The translations under genes and the position numbers were made by a program. The notes beneath the pieces were generated by a model. The model searched no databases, had not been told where the DNA came from, and saw nothing but the letters and a program-made list of their open reading frames with translations. From JAXDJH01 sp034663635 (GTDB lineage: Bacteria; Actinomycetota; CADDZG01; WHSQ01): a stretch of 64,000 nucleotides of DNA. Within the stretch, counting starts at the first letter, position 1, and every line of letters starts with the position of its first letter. Location: assembly GCA_034663635.1 (NCBI GenBank), contig JAXDJH010000006.1, positions 1-64,000 of the forward strand, in the 5' to 3' direction. Of the stretch, positions 27,137 through 35,688 are shown one piece after another.

Positions 27137-27699
27137 GTGCACAAGCGCACGTGCAGAAAGCGTTACCCCCCTCGCTTCTCGGGATGGTGCTTTTCATCTC
27201 GTCCGAGACGATGTTCTTCGGGGGATTGTTCGCCGCGTACTTCAGCCTCCGCGCGGCAGCGGGCGTTTGGCCCCCCTCCGGCGTCGAGCTCGAGATCTTG
27301 CTCCCGGGACTCGCGACGCTCGCGCTGATCTCGTCATCAGGCACGATCATGCTCGCCGAGCGGAAGGCGGCGGCCGGAAATCGAAGGGGAACCGGGCGAT
27401 GGCTCGCGATCACAGTCGCACTCGGGGTCGCCTTTCTGGGGGCCCAGATCTACGACTACGGCCACCTTGGCTTCTCGGTGAAAGACGGAGCGTTCCAGAC
27501 GCTGTTCTTCACGATGACCGGGTTCCACGGCGCTCACGTCGCGGCCGGCCTCGTCACCTTCGGAGTGATCGGTTTGCGCAACGCGCAGGGAAACATCAGC
27601 GCCGATTCGCACGGCCCCCTGATCGCGGCCGGTTACTACTGGCACTTCGTCGACGTGGTCTGGATCCTGCTCTTCGCGACGCTCTACCTGCTGAAGTAG
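27133..27699 (+). CDS. Heme-copper oxidase subunit III, second copy
   Basis: A 188-residue, five-helix subunit III homologue: SLLGMVLFISSETMFFGGLFAAYF, FFTMTGFHGAHVAAGLVTFG and GYYWHFVDVVWILLFATLYLL. It aligns end to end with the copy at 22952-23566 but differs at many positions, so this is an old duplication. It is translationally coupled to the TlpA-like gene. No second subunit I or II is visible in the window, so it may swap into the same oxidase or serve one encoded elsewhere. Confidence 0.9.
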   Translation: MSAQAHVQKALPPSLLGMVLFISSETMFFGGLFAAYFSLRAAAGVWPPSGVELEILLPGLATLALISSSGTIMLAERKAAAGNRRGTGRWLAITVALGVAFLGAQIYDYGHLGFSVKDGAFQTLFFTMTGFHGAHVAAGLVTFGVIGLRNAQGNISADSHGPLIAAGYYWHFVDVVWILLFATLYLLK

Positions 27700-27706
27700 A
27701 CGGTTC

Positions 27707-28669
27707 CTAGAGTTTCGGGAGCTTCTGAAGGAGCGGCTCGATCTCGCTGCGCACGGCGACGTTGTCCCAGCGCGCCGCGATCTTGCCGTCGCGGCCGACG
27801 AGGAAGATCCATGGCTCGGTGAGGTCCTTACCTCGATAGATCCAGTCCGCCGCGCCCTGGTTGATCGCGCGGCCCTCGAAATCACGCCACACCTCGATAT
27901 GGATGAAGTTCGCTCGGTCGGAGTAATCCTTGGCCAAGGCTTGAACCATGTCGGTGATCGGTCCGCAGAACCGGCTGATGCAATAAACCGGCGTGGAGAT
28001 GACCACGAGTGCGGGTTGGTGATTCTTCACGCTGTCGAGGACGGTGATCCCGTGGAGCTCGGGGTCTGGGATCTTGCCTCCCTCGACCGCTCTGGAGTCG
28101 ATGGCTCCCACGGGCGCGTCCTTCGCCCCGACCAGGAGATTCTTGCTAAGGGGAGCGTCGGCTCCCACGGCTGGGTAGACGGGCTCGCTGCGAACCTCGA
28201 ACGTTGCCTCCCCAGACATCGCTCCGTCGGGAAGATCCGCAGTCACTTTCACCGACCAGAAGCCGGGTTGATCGAAGTTGACTTCCGACGAGTAGACCCC
28301 CCGGCCGTCGGACGCAGTTCCCGCTACCGGGCCCTTGGTCGAGGGATCCCCTTCGATCGCGAGGAACTCCCCGGTCCCATCGATCGACGCTCCATCGTTG
28401 ACCGGCTCAGCCTCAGTCCCAAGGAAGGTGAATGTCTCCTCGACCTCTCCGAAGCTCACGAACAATTGCTCGGGCGTGAGGAGGCCGACGATGAAACGTC
28501 CGGGAGATCCGGCGACCAGGTCGTAGGAAGCGGGTTCGACGATGAGCTCGCCGGTGCCAGTGCCGGCGCCGGGCGACTCGTTGCCGGTCGCGTTTCCATC
28601 CGCCGGCTCATCTCCGCCACACGCGGCAAGGAGAAAAGTCAAAGCGAGGATCGCAGCGAGTTTCTTCAC
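27707..28669 (-). CDS. Sco/thioredoxin-like lipoprotein
   Basis: A 320-residue secreted lipoprotein: lipobox LLAACGGD with a low-complexity Gly/Thr spacer. An immunoglobulin-like domain follows (about residues 45-160, PASYDLVAGSPGRF to EATFEVRSEP). The C-terminal thioredoxin-fold domain has VVISTPVYCISRFCGP, a C-x4-C pair, and FLVGRDGKIAARWDN near the end. Sco-type proteins use C-x3-C to load CuA. The C-x4-C here is a variant, so a copper chaperone or thiol reductase role is inferred. It is the last gene of a three-gene operon starting with the CopC-like gene. Confidence 0.7.
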   Translation of the reverse strand: MKKLAAILALTFLLAACGGDEPADGNATGNESPGAGTGTGELIVEPASYDLVAGSPGRFIVGLLTPEQLFVSFGEVEETFTFLGTEAEPVNDGASIDGTGEFLAIEGDPSTKGPVAGTASDGRGVYSSEVNFDQPGFWSVKVTADLPDGAMSGEATFEVRSEPVYPAVGADAPLSKNLLVGAKDAPVGAIDSRAVEGGKIPDPELHGITVLDSVKNHQPALVVISTPVYCISRFCGPITDMVQALAKDYSDRANFIHIEVWRDFEGRAINQGAADWIYRGKDLTEPWIFLVGRDGKIAARWDNVAVRSEIEPLLQKLPKL

Positions 28670-29202
28670 AACGCGCAGCTCGCCGCCGGGATCCCCAGCT
28701 CGTCCAGCGCCGTCGTCGTCGCCTGGATCAGATCCCCGAGGTCTTCGTCGAGGGTTTCCCCCTCGCCGGCCGGGGACAGATCGGCCTCGACGCGCTGCAT
28801 CGCGACGAGAAGGTCGCCTTCGGCCCCCCGGTCCTTGGCCCCGACATCGGCGGCGATCTCATGGAGTGGAGAGTGAGCTCGATCTTGGAACATGCGGCGC
28901 GCCTGGTCGACATCGCGATCCGCGGCTGCTGCTTGCGCGAGGCACAACCCCTCGACGGCCGCCGCGTATGTCGCTTCAGTGCCGGCGGGGCCGGGCCCTT
29001 GAGCCACGGCTGGATGGGGATCTCGATTCAGGAAAGTGAAGGCGCCGATGCTCAGGATCGCTCCGGCGCCGATCAACACGAATGGCACGACCACGTTGGC
29101 GGTCTTCTGGAAGAAGAGCGCTAGGCCGAGCACGACAAGCGGAGCGCCCAGAACCAAAGCCTCGATGTTCGGGCCGGAATCCGCTCCATGGGCGAGGTTC
29201 AC
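28666..29202 (-). CDS. Two-helix membrane protein of unknown function
   Basis: A 178-residue protein from the GTG at 29200-29202, which overlaps the CopC-like stop as GTGA. Two hydrophobic helices (ALVLGAPLVVLGLALFF, VVVPFVLIGAGAILSIGAFTFL) precede an outer, helical domain of about 110 residues. That domain contains HSPLHEIAADVGAKDRGAEGDLL and two cysteines (one each end). Histidines and cysteines could bind metal, but no known motif is clear. Its place between a CopC-like and a Sco-like gene suggests a part in copper handling. Confidence 0.6.
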   Translation of the reverse strand: MNLAHGADSGPNIEALVLGAPLVVLGLALFFQKTANVVVPFVLIGAGAILSIGAFTFLNRDPHPAVAQGPGPAGTEATYAAAVEGLCLAQAAAADRDVDQARRMFQDRAHSPLHEIAADVGAKDRGAEGDLLVAMQRVEADLSPAGEGETLDEDLGDLIQATTTALDELGIPAASCAL

Positions 29203-29714
29203 GATCCGGACGTGCTCCTTCGAAGCAGAAGCGCGCCGCCCACGACCACGACCGTGCCGATAACCAGCGGAACCACGGGGAAGCTGGAGCCGTCGTCGGG
29301 ATTGTTGATGGGTTTCGTGCTCGACGTCGACGGCTCGATGGTCGGCTTCGCGTTGCAATCCTTCTGGCCCGCGACGACGAAGGAGAACGAGTCGCTCAGC
29401 TCGTGCCCGTCCTCGGCCGAGATGGCAACGAAATCCACATTCCAGCGGCCGGGTTGGCCGCCATCGATCGCCACCACCATGTCGTTGCCGCTGAGCTGGG
29501 CCTTCTCGCCCACCTCCTTCTTACAGCCGTCGGTAACCGTGACGCTCGAGCCCGCCGCGGGTTGTTCGGCCATCGTCAGAGTCACCTCCGGCGGAGCCTT
29601 GTCCACGGTCGAGTCGACCTCGGGATCCGAGCTCTCAAGGGAGGCGTGGGCCAGGGCGGACGCCGGCAGGAGCACCAGGATGGCGCACGCAATAAGGGCG
29701 ACCGACTTGCGCAT
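29199..29714 (-). CDS. CopC-domain copper-binding protein, membrane anchored
   Basis: A 171-residue exported protein. A signal peptide (MRKSVALIACAILVLLPASALA) is followed immediately by HASLESSDPEVDSTV, the CopC/YobA N-terminus in which the first mature His binds Cu(II). The beta-sandwich core ends near FSFVVAGQ, then a low-complexity linker and a C-terminal helix with LLLRRS anchor the protein. A GGAGGAG ribosome site lies 7 nt before the ATG at 29712-29714. It is divergent from ccmE. It probably collects copper for the oxidase. Confidence 0.8.
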   Translation of the reverse strand: MRKSVALIACAILVLLPASALAHASLESSDPEVDSTVDKAPPEVTLTMAEQPAAGSSVTVTDGCKKEVGEKAQLSGNDMVVAIDGGQPGRWNVDFVAISAEDGHELSDSFSFVVAGQKDCNAKPTIEPSTSSTKPINNPDDGSSFPVVPLVIGTVVVVGGALLLRRSTSGS

Positions 29715-29830
29715 CTGTTTCTCCTCCATAGCCCGATCCAGTCCCATCTAGGTTACTCAGCCGGACGCGTTAGTCGGCGTGGGTCTCCACACCCCGGATT
29801 GGAGCGGGCATCCTTTAGGCTCGGGCGGGC

Positions 29831-30283
29831 ATGGAGGCTCCTTCCAATCCCCCACCACCGGCACGCCGCAACAAGTTCGTTGTCGGCGCGGGGATCGTCG
29901 TCCTAACGCTGTGCGGACTCGTCGCGTGGGCGATGGGTCGCCCCGGCTCCACATCCTTCTTCTACACGCCAACCGAGGTCATGGCGCTTGGAGTGGACGC
30001 GCCGCAAGGCGAGTACAGAGTGAACGGGAAGGTCCTGCCGGACACCGTTGAGGGTGACCCCGATGGCCTCACGACCACTTTCGAGATCCATGACGGCGCC
30101 ACCGAGATGCGGGTGACAACCGACAGCCCCCTACCGGATGCCTTCTGGACGGCGATGGCCAACGACTCCTCCGAGGTCGAGATCGTCGCGAGAGGTCGTT
30201 ACAGCGACGGCATCTTCACCGCCTCGCAAGTGCTCGCGAAGTGCCCGTCCAAGTTCAAGGCCAAGGTAGCGGCGGGCGGGTAG
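29831..30283 (+). CDS. ccmE: Cytochrome c maturation heme chaperone CcmE, Cys-type
   Basis: A 150-residue heme chaperone with an N-terminal membrane helix and an OB-fold domain (EYRVNGKVLPDTVEGD, VEIVARGRYSDGIFTASQVLAKC). In E. coli the heme is bound by His in a H-x3-Y motif. Here the same position is C138, followed by F142 (C-x3-F). Cys-type CcmE is known in archaea and some bacteria, usually as C-x3-Y, so the Phe is a further change. It is first in the ccm cluster. Confidence 0.88.
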   Translation: MEAPSNPPPPARRNKFVVGAGIVVLTLCGLVAWAMGRPGSTSFFYTPTEVMALGVDAPQGEYRVNGKVLPDTVEGDPDGLTTTFEIHDGATEMRVTTDSPLPDAFWTAMANDSSEVEIVARGRYSDGIFTASQVLAKCPSKFKAKVAAGG

Positions 30284-30293
30284 CCCGACGACC

Positions 30294-32294
30294 ATGATCT
30301 CTCTAGCCGGCTTCGGGCGACCATCCCTTCTGGCCGCGCTCGTGTTCGCGACGTTCGCGCTCATCGCATGTGGGTGGGGAGCCACGGCAAAGAAACCGAA
30401 TCTCGCGGCAGCGGGTCGTCGCGCCCTCGCCGTCTGCGCGGTTTTCGTTTCTCTCGCTGCTCTGTCATTGGTCACTGCCCTTTACGCACACGACTTCTCG
30501 CTCGAATACGTGGCGAGCTACTCGTCCAGATCGCTCTCGCGGCCGTACACGCTGTCGGCTCTATGGGGAGGGATGGAAGGCTCGCTGCTCTTCTGGACGC
30601 TGCTACTCACCATCTTCTCTACCGTCGCGATCTTCAAAGCTCGCGTTCGAAAAGGAACGGTCGTCGATCGAGCTGCGGCGATCCTCGCCGGGATCGCGGT
30701 CTTCTTCATCTCATTGCTCGTCTTCCCGGCGAATCCGTTCCGCATGCTGGCCGGGATCCCGTCCGACGGCACGGGGCTCAATCCGCTGCTGCAATCGCCC
30801 GGGATGATGATCCACCCACCGCTTCTCTACACCGGCTTCGTCGCGTTCTCGATCCCATTCGCATTTGCGATGAGCGCACTTGTCGAGCGCAGGCTCGATG
30901 AGGACTGGTTCACACATACGCGCCGGTGGACGCTGTTCGCGTGGAGTGCGCTCTCGATCGGGATCGTCCTGGGGGGCGCGTGGGCCTACACCGAACTCGG
31001 CTGGGGTGGCTACTGGGCCTGGGATCCCGTTGAGAACGCTTCGTTCCTTCCGTGGCTGACCGCAACCGCGTACCTGCATTCAGTCGTGATCCAAGAGAAG
31101 CGTCGGATGTTCAAGGCATGGAACATCTCGTTGATCTTGATGACCTACCTGCTCGCGGTTTTCGGCACGTTCCTTACTCGGTCGGGGATCCTCTCGAGCA
31201 TCCACACCTTCACCGAAGGTCCGATCGGCAAGTGGTTCCTGCCGTTCCTCGCAGCGATGCTGATCAGCGGGATCACCTTGATGGTGATGCGAGCGGACGC
31301 TTTGCGCAGCGAGAACAGATTCGATTCGTTGCTGTCGCGCGAATCGGCGTTTCTCGCCAACAACGTTCTGTTCCTGGCGGCCGCGTTCGCGATCCTCTGG
31401 GGAACGATCTACCCGATCATCGCCGAGGTTGTCTCGGGCGTTCGCCTCTCGGTAGGACCACCGTTCTTCAACTCTGTGTTCATCCCGATCGGCCTCGCGA
31501 TACTCGCCCTGACCGGGATCGGTCCCTTGATCGCGTGGCGGCGCATGGATCCCGGCGCGCTCGGCCGGATCATCAAGGCTCCCCTCATCGCAGCCGGGGT
31601 GGTTACGACCGGTCTAGGGCTCTCGGGGGTTCGGAGCACGGGCGCGCTGATCGCGTTCGGCGCGTGCGCTTTCACGTTGATCGCGGTCGGCGGCGAGTTC
31701 GTGAGGGGAAGCCGCATCTATCGGAGACGAGAGCGCGCCTCCTGGGGCAGCGCCTTGCGGAAGACCCTAGCTCGCAACCGCAGGAGATATGGCGGATACA
31801 TAGTGCATCTCGGAGTTGCTCTCATCGTCATCGGATTCGCGGGATCCGCGTTCAAGACCGAGCGCAACGAGCAGCTCTCCAAAGGCGAAAGCATGAAGGT
31901 CGGCGCTTACACGCTCACTTACGAGAGCCTGCAGACGGCTTCCACGCCTGAGAAAGAGATCGCACAGGCGACGCTGCGAGTGCACAAGGGCGACAAGGAC
32001 CTTGGGACGATGGCCCCGCAGCGCAACCTGCACACCGCGCAGGGGCAATTCCAGTCCGAAGTCGCGATCCGCACTACGCCGATCGAAGATCTATACGTCG
32101 TTGTGACGGCCTTCGATCCCGATGGTGATGCGTCCGTGCGGGCGTTCGTCAATCCGCTCACGTGGTGGATATGGGCCGGCGCTTTCGTCATGGCGATAGG
32201 GATGTCGGTGCTGCTTACAGGTCCCATCGCCCAACCGGTCACCGCCACGAGCGTGGCGCGCCAGCCGGCCGAGCCGGTTGCGGTCGGATCATGA
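30294..32294 (+). CDS. ccmF: Heme lyase subunit CcmF
   Basis: A 666-residue multi-helix protein that joins heme to apocytochrome c in System I. It has the WWD domain GGYWAWDPVENASFLPWL, the flanking conserved His in MMIHPPLLYTGF and WNISLILMTYLLAVFGTFLTRSGIL. The C-terminal outer domain before the last helix (about 530-640) is present. The stop overlaps ccmH as ATGA. The gene follows ccmE with an 10-bp gap. Confidence 0.95.
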   Translation: MISLAGFGRPSLLAALVFATFALIACGWGATAKKPNLAAAGRRALAVCAVFVSLAALSLVTALYAHDFSLEYVASYSSRSLSRPYTLSALWGGMEGSLLFWTLLLTIFSTVAIFKARVRKGTVVDRAAAILAGIAVFFISLLVFPANPFRMLAGIPSDGTGLNPLLQSPGMMIHPPLLYTGFVAFSIPFAFAMSALVERRLDEDWFTHTRRWTLFAWSALSIGIVLGGAWAYTELGWGGYWAWDPVENASFLPWLTATAYLHSVVIQEKRRMFKAWNISLILMTYLLAVFGTFLTRSGILSSIHTFTEGPIGKWFLPFLAAMLISGITLMVMRADALRSENRFDSLLSRESAFLANNVLFLAAAFAILWGTIYPIIAEVVSGVRLSVGPPFFNSVFIPIGLAILALTGIGPLIAWRRMDPGALGRIIKAPLIAAGVVTTGLGLSGVRSTGALIAFGACAFTLIAVGGEFVRGSRIYRRRERASWGSALRKTLARNRRRYGGYIVHLGVALIVIGFAGSAFKTERNEQLSKGESMKVGAYTLTYESLQTASTPEKEIAQATLRVHKGDKDLGTMAPQRNLHTAQGQFQSEVAIRTTPIEDLYVVVTAFDPDGDASVRAFVNPLTWWIWAGAFVMAIGMSVLLTGPIAQPVTATSVARQPAEPVAVGS

Positions 32295-32740
32295 GGGCCG
32301 TTATCGCTGGTGTCGCCCTCGCGTTGTTCCTCGCGGCCCCCGCGTTGGCGAACTCCGAAGACATCGCGAACGACGTCGCTCGCAATGTGATGTCGCCGTA
32401 CTGCGAAGGTGTGACTTTGCATGACTGCCCGTCGCGTGAGGCGCTCGAGTTACGCGGCCGGATCGCCACCTGGGCAGATCAGGGCATGACGAAGGGGCAG
32501 ATCATCGATCGACTCGTCAGCGAGTTCGGTCCCCAGATCCGTGCAGTACCCCAGACGAGCGGAACCGGTTTGTTCGCTTGGGTCTTGCCGGGGGCCGCGC
32601 TAATCGCCGGAATCGGGGCCGCGGTGGTTCTAGCTCGACGCTTCAGTGGACGCCAGCCCCCCGCTCCCACAGAGGGGATCACGTCCGAACAACGCGCTCG
32701 CCTTGACGCCGAGCTCGAGGCGTTTGGAGGACCTTCGTGA
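32291..32740 (+). CDS. ccmH: CcmH-family thiol protein, variant Cys motif
   Basis: A 149-residue exported protein: signal peptide, three-helix CcmH domain (residues ~22-85) and one C-terminal membrane helix with an arginine-rich end. The usual LRCxxC thiol pair is replaced by C38-x7-C46 (SPYCEGVTLHDCPS). The remaining family features, ELRGRIATWADQGMTKGQIIDRLVSEFG, are intact. It probably reduces apocytochrome c cysteines. The ATG overlaps the ccmF stop. Confidence 0.85.
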   Translation: MRAVIAGVALALFLAAPALANSEDIANDVARNVMSPYCEGVTLHDCPSREALELRGRIATWADQGMTKGQIIDRLVSEFGPQIRAVPQTSGTGLFAWVLPGAALIAGIGAAVVLARRFSGRQPPAPTEGITSEQRARLDAELEAFGGPS

Positions 32741-33129
32741 TCGCCGGGATGTTGATCGCTGCGCTTGCGATCCTCGCCTTGGCCTACGTCGCCGCACCTC
32801 TACGGTTCGGGGCCGCCGAGGAATCTCAAGTCGAGGGCCGGCCGGTTGAGGAAGCGAGATCGCGCAAGCGAGCAGCACTCAGCGCTTTGCTCGAGCTCGA
32901 TGAGGACGCCGAGATGGGAAAGATCTCTACGGCCGACCTCGTCAAGCTCCGTGCGACTTACGAGATGGAGGCCGTCATGGCCCTCATCCAGCTCGACGAT
33001 GCCGAGGCCGACCCCGCCGACGACGACGAACTGGAAGTCGAGATCAAGGCGCTCCGGAAACGCATGCAATGCCCGTCATGCGGCGCAGTCCGTTCTCCCG
33101 GCGAGCCATGCCCGCGATGCGGCGCCTGA
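32737..33129 (+). CDS. Membrane protein with C-terminal zinc ribbon (CcmI-like position)
   Basis: A 130-residue protein with an N-terminal membrane helix (MLIAALAILALAYVAAPL) and a helical segment resembling the N-terminal part of CcmI proteins (KRAALSALLELDEDAEMGKISTADL). It ends in a CPSCGAVRSPGEPCPRCG zinc ribbon. The GTG at 32737 overlaps the ccmH stop. The zinc ribbon is not a feature of proteobacterial CcmI. A role in handling apocytochrome or scaffold formation is inferred from position only. Confidence 0.65.
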   Translation: MIAGMLIAALAILALAYVAAPLRFGAAEESQVEGRPVEEARSRKRAALSALLELDEDAEMGKISTADLVKLRATYEMEAVMALIQLDDAEADPADDDELEVEIKALRKRMQCPSCGAVRSPGEPCPRCGA

Positions 33130-34313
33130 GTGTGCGCACGCCGCGAGTAATTCGCGTCCTGCGCACACTCGGCCTGGTCATCTGCGCCGCCCTGATCGCG
33201 GTATCGGCAGCGCCGGCCGTTCGCGCCGCCGACACCGGCACCATCAAGGGAAAAGTTGTTCGCGCCGGTGTCGACAAACCCCAGCCGGGGGTCAAGGTCA
33301 CGCTCACGATCGGTGGCGGCACAGAAGAGCTTGAGTCGCAAACGACAACCACGGACGCCAAGGGTCGTTACCTGTTCGACGATCTGGCAACCGGCGAAGC
33401 CCACTTCTACGCGCTCGACGCGGTTTACGACGGCGGGCTCTTCGCGGGACGCCCGCTTGTGATTCCAGACAACACGGAGAAGAAACCGATCATCACTTCG
33501 ACATTGCGAGTTTGGGACACGACGACCGATCCCTCCTCGATCTTGATACGGCGCAACGATGTCTTCGTGGTTCAAGACGCCGACGGCGTCGGGTTGATCG
33601 AGTCATACAGGATCGTCAACCCAACGCATCTCGCCTACATCGGACGCGGCGGCGAAACAGGCGAGAACGAAGACGGGACGACGACGCCGACGGTGGGGTT
33701 CTGGCTACCGGAGAAAGCCGACAAACAGTCGGTCCAGATAATCGAGAGCGACCTCGACGTGCCGTCGTTGCTTCCTACCGAGTATGGATTCGCCACAACG
33801 ATCGCGATCCCGCCGGGGGAAACGCGGCTCACCTACACCTATCGGGTCGAGGGGTCCGCCGGCGTTTACGACATCACGAGAACAGCGCTGTACGCGATGG
33901 CGGAGGTTGACTTCTATGCAGAACCTCCGCTCACGATCGAAAGCAACCGGCTCGAGGACAAAGGCTCGGTCCAGGTTGGAGATAAGACGTACACGCGCTA
34001 TGCATCGACCGAGGGGCTCGATCCCGCCGACCCGGTTCAAGTGCTCGCTACCGCAGAGGCTGGAACTCCCGGGGGGCTCCTCTTGGGAGTCGCCGCGGTT
34101 CTTCTGCTGCTCGTCGCGACCGCCGCCTTCGGATGGCGAAGGTCACGCCGCCCCGCTGTGGTTACCGCTCCTGCAGCACGCGAGGTCCTGCTCGCATCGA
34201 TCGCCGAGCTCGACCTGCGTCACGAAGCCGGCGAGATCTCGGATGAAGAGCACGCGGCCCGACGAGCAGCCATGAAAGATGACCTTCGCAATCGAGAGCC
34301 GGCCGCGCGGTGA
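33108..34313 (+). CDS. Exported carboxypeptidase-regulatory-like domain protein in ccm cluster
   Basis: About 401 residues: a basic N-terminus and signal helix (VICAALIAVSAAPAVRAA), a beta-sandwich like the carboxypeptidase regulatory fold (GTIKGKVVRAGVDKPQPGVKVTLT, TTTDAKGRYLFDDLATGEAHF) and a second beta-rich region. One membrane helix follows, and a cytosolic helix pair (LLASIAELDLRHEAGEISDEEHAARRAAM). That tail resembles the one in the preceding protein. Starts at 33108, 33117 or GTG 33132 are all possible. The stop overlaps ccmA. It is likely a ccm accessory; function unknown. Confidence 0.65.
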   Translation: MPAMRRLSVRTPRVIRVLRTLGLVICAALIAVSAAPAVRAADTGTIKGKVVRAGVDKPQPGVKVTLTIGGGTEELESQTTTTDAKGRYLFDDLATGEAHFYALDAVYDGGLFAGRPLVIPDNTEKKPIITSTLRVWDTTTDPSSILIRRNDVFVVQDADGVGLIESYRIVNPTHLAYIGRGGETGENEDGTTTPTVGFWLPEKADKQSVQIIESDLDVPSLLPTEYGFATTIAIPPGETRLTYTYRVEGSAGVYDITRTALYAMAEVDFYAEPPLTIESNRLEDKGSVQVGDKTYTRYASTEGLDPADPVQVLATAEAGTPGGLLLGVAAVLLLLVATAAFGWRRSRRPAVVTAPAAREVLLASIAELDLRHEAGEISDEEHAARRAAMKDDLRNREPAAR

Positions 34314-34966
34314 TCGAAGCCAAGAGCCTCCGGGTTCAGTTCGGCAGAACCCTCGCGTTGGACTCCGTAGACATCCGGCTGGGGCCTGGGATCACCGGCC
34401 TTTTCGGGCAGAACGGTTCGGGGAAGACGACGCTGCTGCGAACACTCGCCGGACTTCAGAGACCGACCACGGGCGAAGTCACGCTCGATGGTTCGTCTCC
34501 GCGCGATCCCGACGAGCGTGTTCGCGGCTCCATCGGATATGTGGGACATCCGAGCGGGCTCTATACGCGTCTCACGGTCGCAGAGAACCTCGGGCTGTTC
34601 GCAAAGCTGCACGGGATAAGCGTGACCCGGCCCAGCGAGATGATCGAGTTGCTCGACCTCGGCCGATGGGCGAACACGTCCGCGGGAGATCTGTCGGCGG
34701 GGCTCTCGCGGCGGACCGCCGTGGCACGAGCTTTGCTCCACGAGCCGCGCTTCCTCTTCCTCGACGAGCCTTATGCGAACCTCGACGACGACGCCGCTCA
34801 GATCGTTTCGGACGCGATCGTCGCGTGGCGGAGCGACGACCGATACGCGCTCATTGCCACTCACGGTGCGAAGCGAGTGAAGGCGTACGCGGATGGAGGC
34901 CTGATCCTCAAGCGCGGACGAGTTTCCACCCAAGGGATCTACGTGCACGAAGAGGCGAAGATATGA
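34310..34966 (+). CDS. ccmA: ABC transporter ATPase CcmA
   Basis: A 218-residue ATPase of the heme-releasing ABC complex CcmABCD. Walker A is GQNGSGKTT, the signature is LSAGLSRR (a variant of LSGGQ, usual in CcmA), Walker B is FLFLDEP, and the H-loop is ALIATHG. The GTG at 34310 overlaps the preceding stop, and its own stop overlaps ccmB as ATGA. ATP hydrolysis releases heme-loaded CcmE from CcmC. Confidence 0.9.
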   Translation: MIEAKSLRVQFGRTLALDSVDIRLGPGITGLFGQNGSGKTTLLRTLAGLQRPTTGEVTLDGSSPRDPDERVRGSIGYVGHPSGLYTRLTVAENLGLFAKLHGISVTRPSEMIELLDLGRWANTSAGDLSAGLSRRTAVARALLHEPRFLFLDEPYANLDDDAAQIVSDAIVAWRSDDRYALIATHGAKRVKAYADGGLILKRGRVSTQGIYVHEEAKI

Positions 34967-35688
34967 GCGCGGGTTTCGTCTCGAAAACGCTCGCGCTGAC
35001 CTCGAAGGATCTGCGCGTCGAATGGCGCGGACGGGACACACTTCCGCCGATGATCGCGTTCGCGATCACCGTCGCATTGCTTTTGGCCTTCGCGGTACCT
35101 GACACGACCTCGCTCGATCAGGCGGTCGAAAGCCCGGTCGGAGCCGTCGCACTTTCCGATGTGATCGCAGCCTTCCTTTGGATAACGATCCTCTTCGCCG
35201 GATTGATCGGTTTCGCGCGCACCTTCGAGGTCGAGCGCGAACAGGGTGCGATCGAGCCTCTTCTCCTGGCGCCACTCGACCTCGGCGGCGTGTTCGCCGC
35301 GAAGGCCCTCGCGAACCTCGCGTTCGTGTGCATCGTCGAGATCGTGCTCGTTCCGGTTCTGGCGGTGATGTTCGGCATCCATCTGGGGGCGGATTGGGCG
35401 ACGTTCGCACTCGTCATCGCGCTCGTCGATATCGGATTCGTCTCCGTTGGAACGTTGTTCGCCTCGCTCGCCGCGCAGACGCGTAGCCGCGAGTTGATAC
35501 TTCCGATCCTCGCTTTGCCCGTGCTCGTGCCGGTCTTCATCGCCGCGTTCGAGCTTTCGTCGGATCTCTTCGCCGGTAACGGTCTCGAAGCCGTCGCGGC
35601 GCGGGGTTGGTTCGGGATACTCATCGCCTACGACATCGTTTTCACCACGGTTGCGGCCCTCATGTTCGAGTTCGTGCTCGATGCGTAG
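34963..35688 (+). CDS. ccmB: Heme exporter subunit CcmB
   Basis: A 241-residue six-helix membrane protein. KDLRVEWRGRDTLPPMIAF at the N-terminus and FARTFEVEREQGAIEPLLLAPLD are characteristic of CcmB. The ATG at 34963-34965 overlaps the ccmA stop; a longer in-frame extension reads across ccmA and is rejected. It pairs with CcmA and with CcmC and CcmD, which are encoded 2 kb downstream. Confidence 0.92.
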   Translation: MSAGFVSKTLALTSKDLRVEWRGRDTLPPMIAFAITVALLLAFAVPDTTSLDQAVESPVGAVALSDVIAAFLWITILFAGLIGFARTFEVEREQGAIEPLLLAPLDLGGVFAAKALANLAFVCIVEIVLVPVLAVMFGIHLGADWATFALVIALVDIGFVSVGTLFASLAAQTRSRELILPILALPVLVPVFIAAFELSSDLFAGNGLEAVAARGWFGILIAYDIVFTTVAALMFEFVLDA

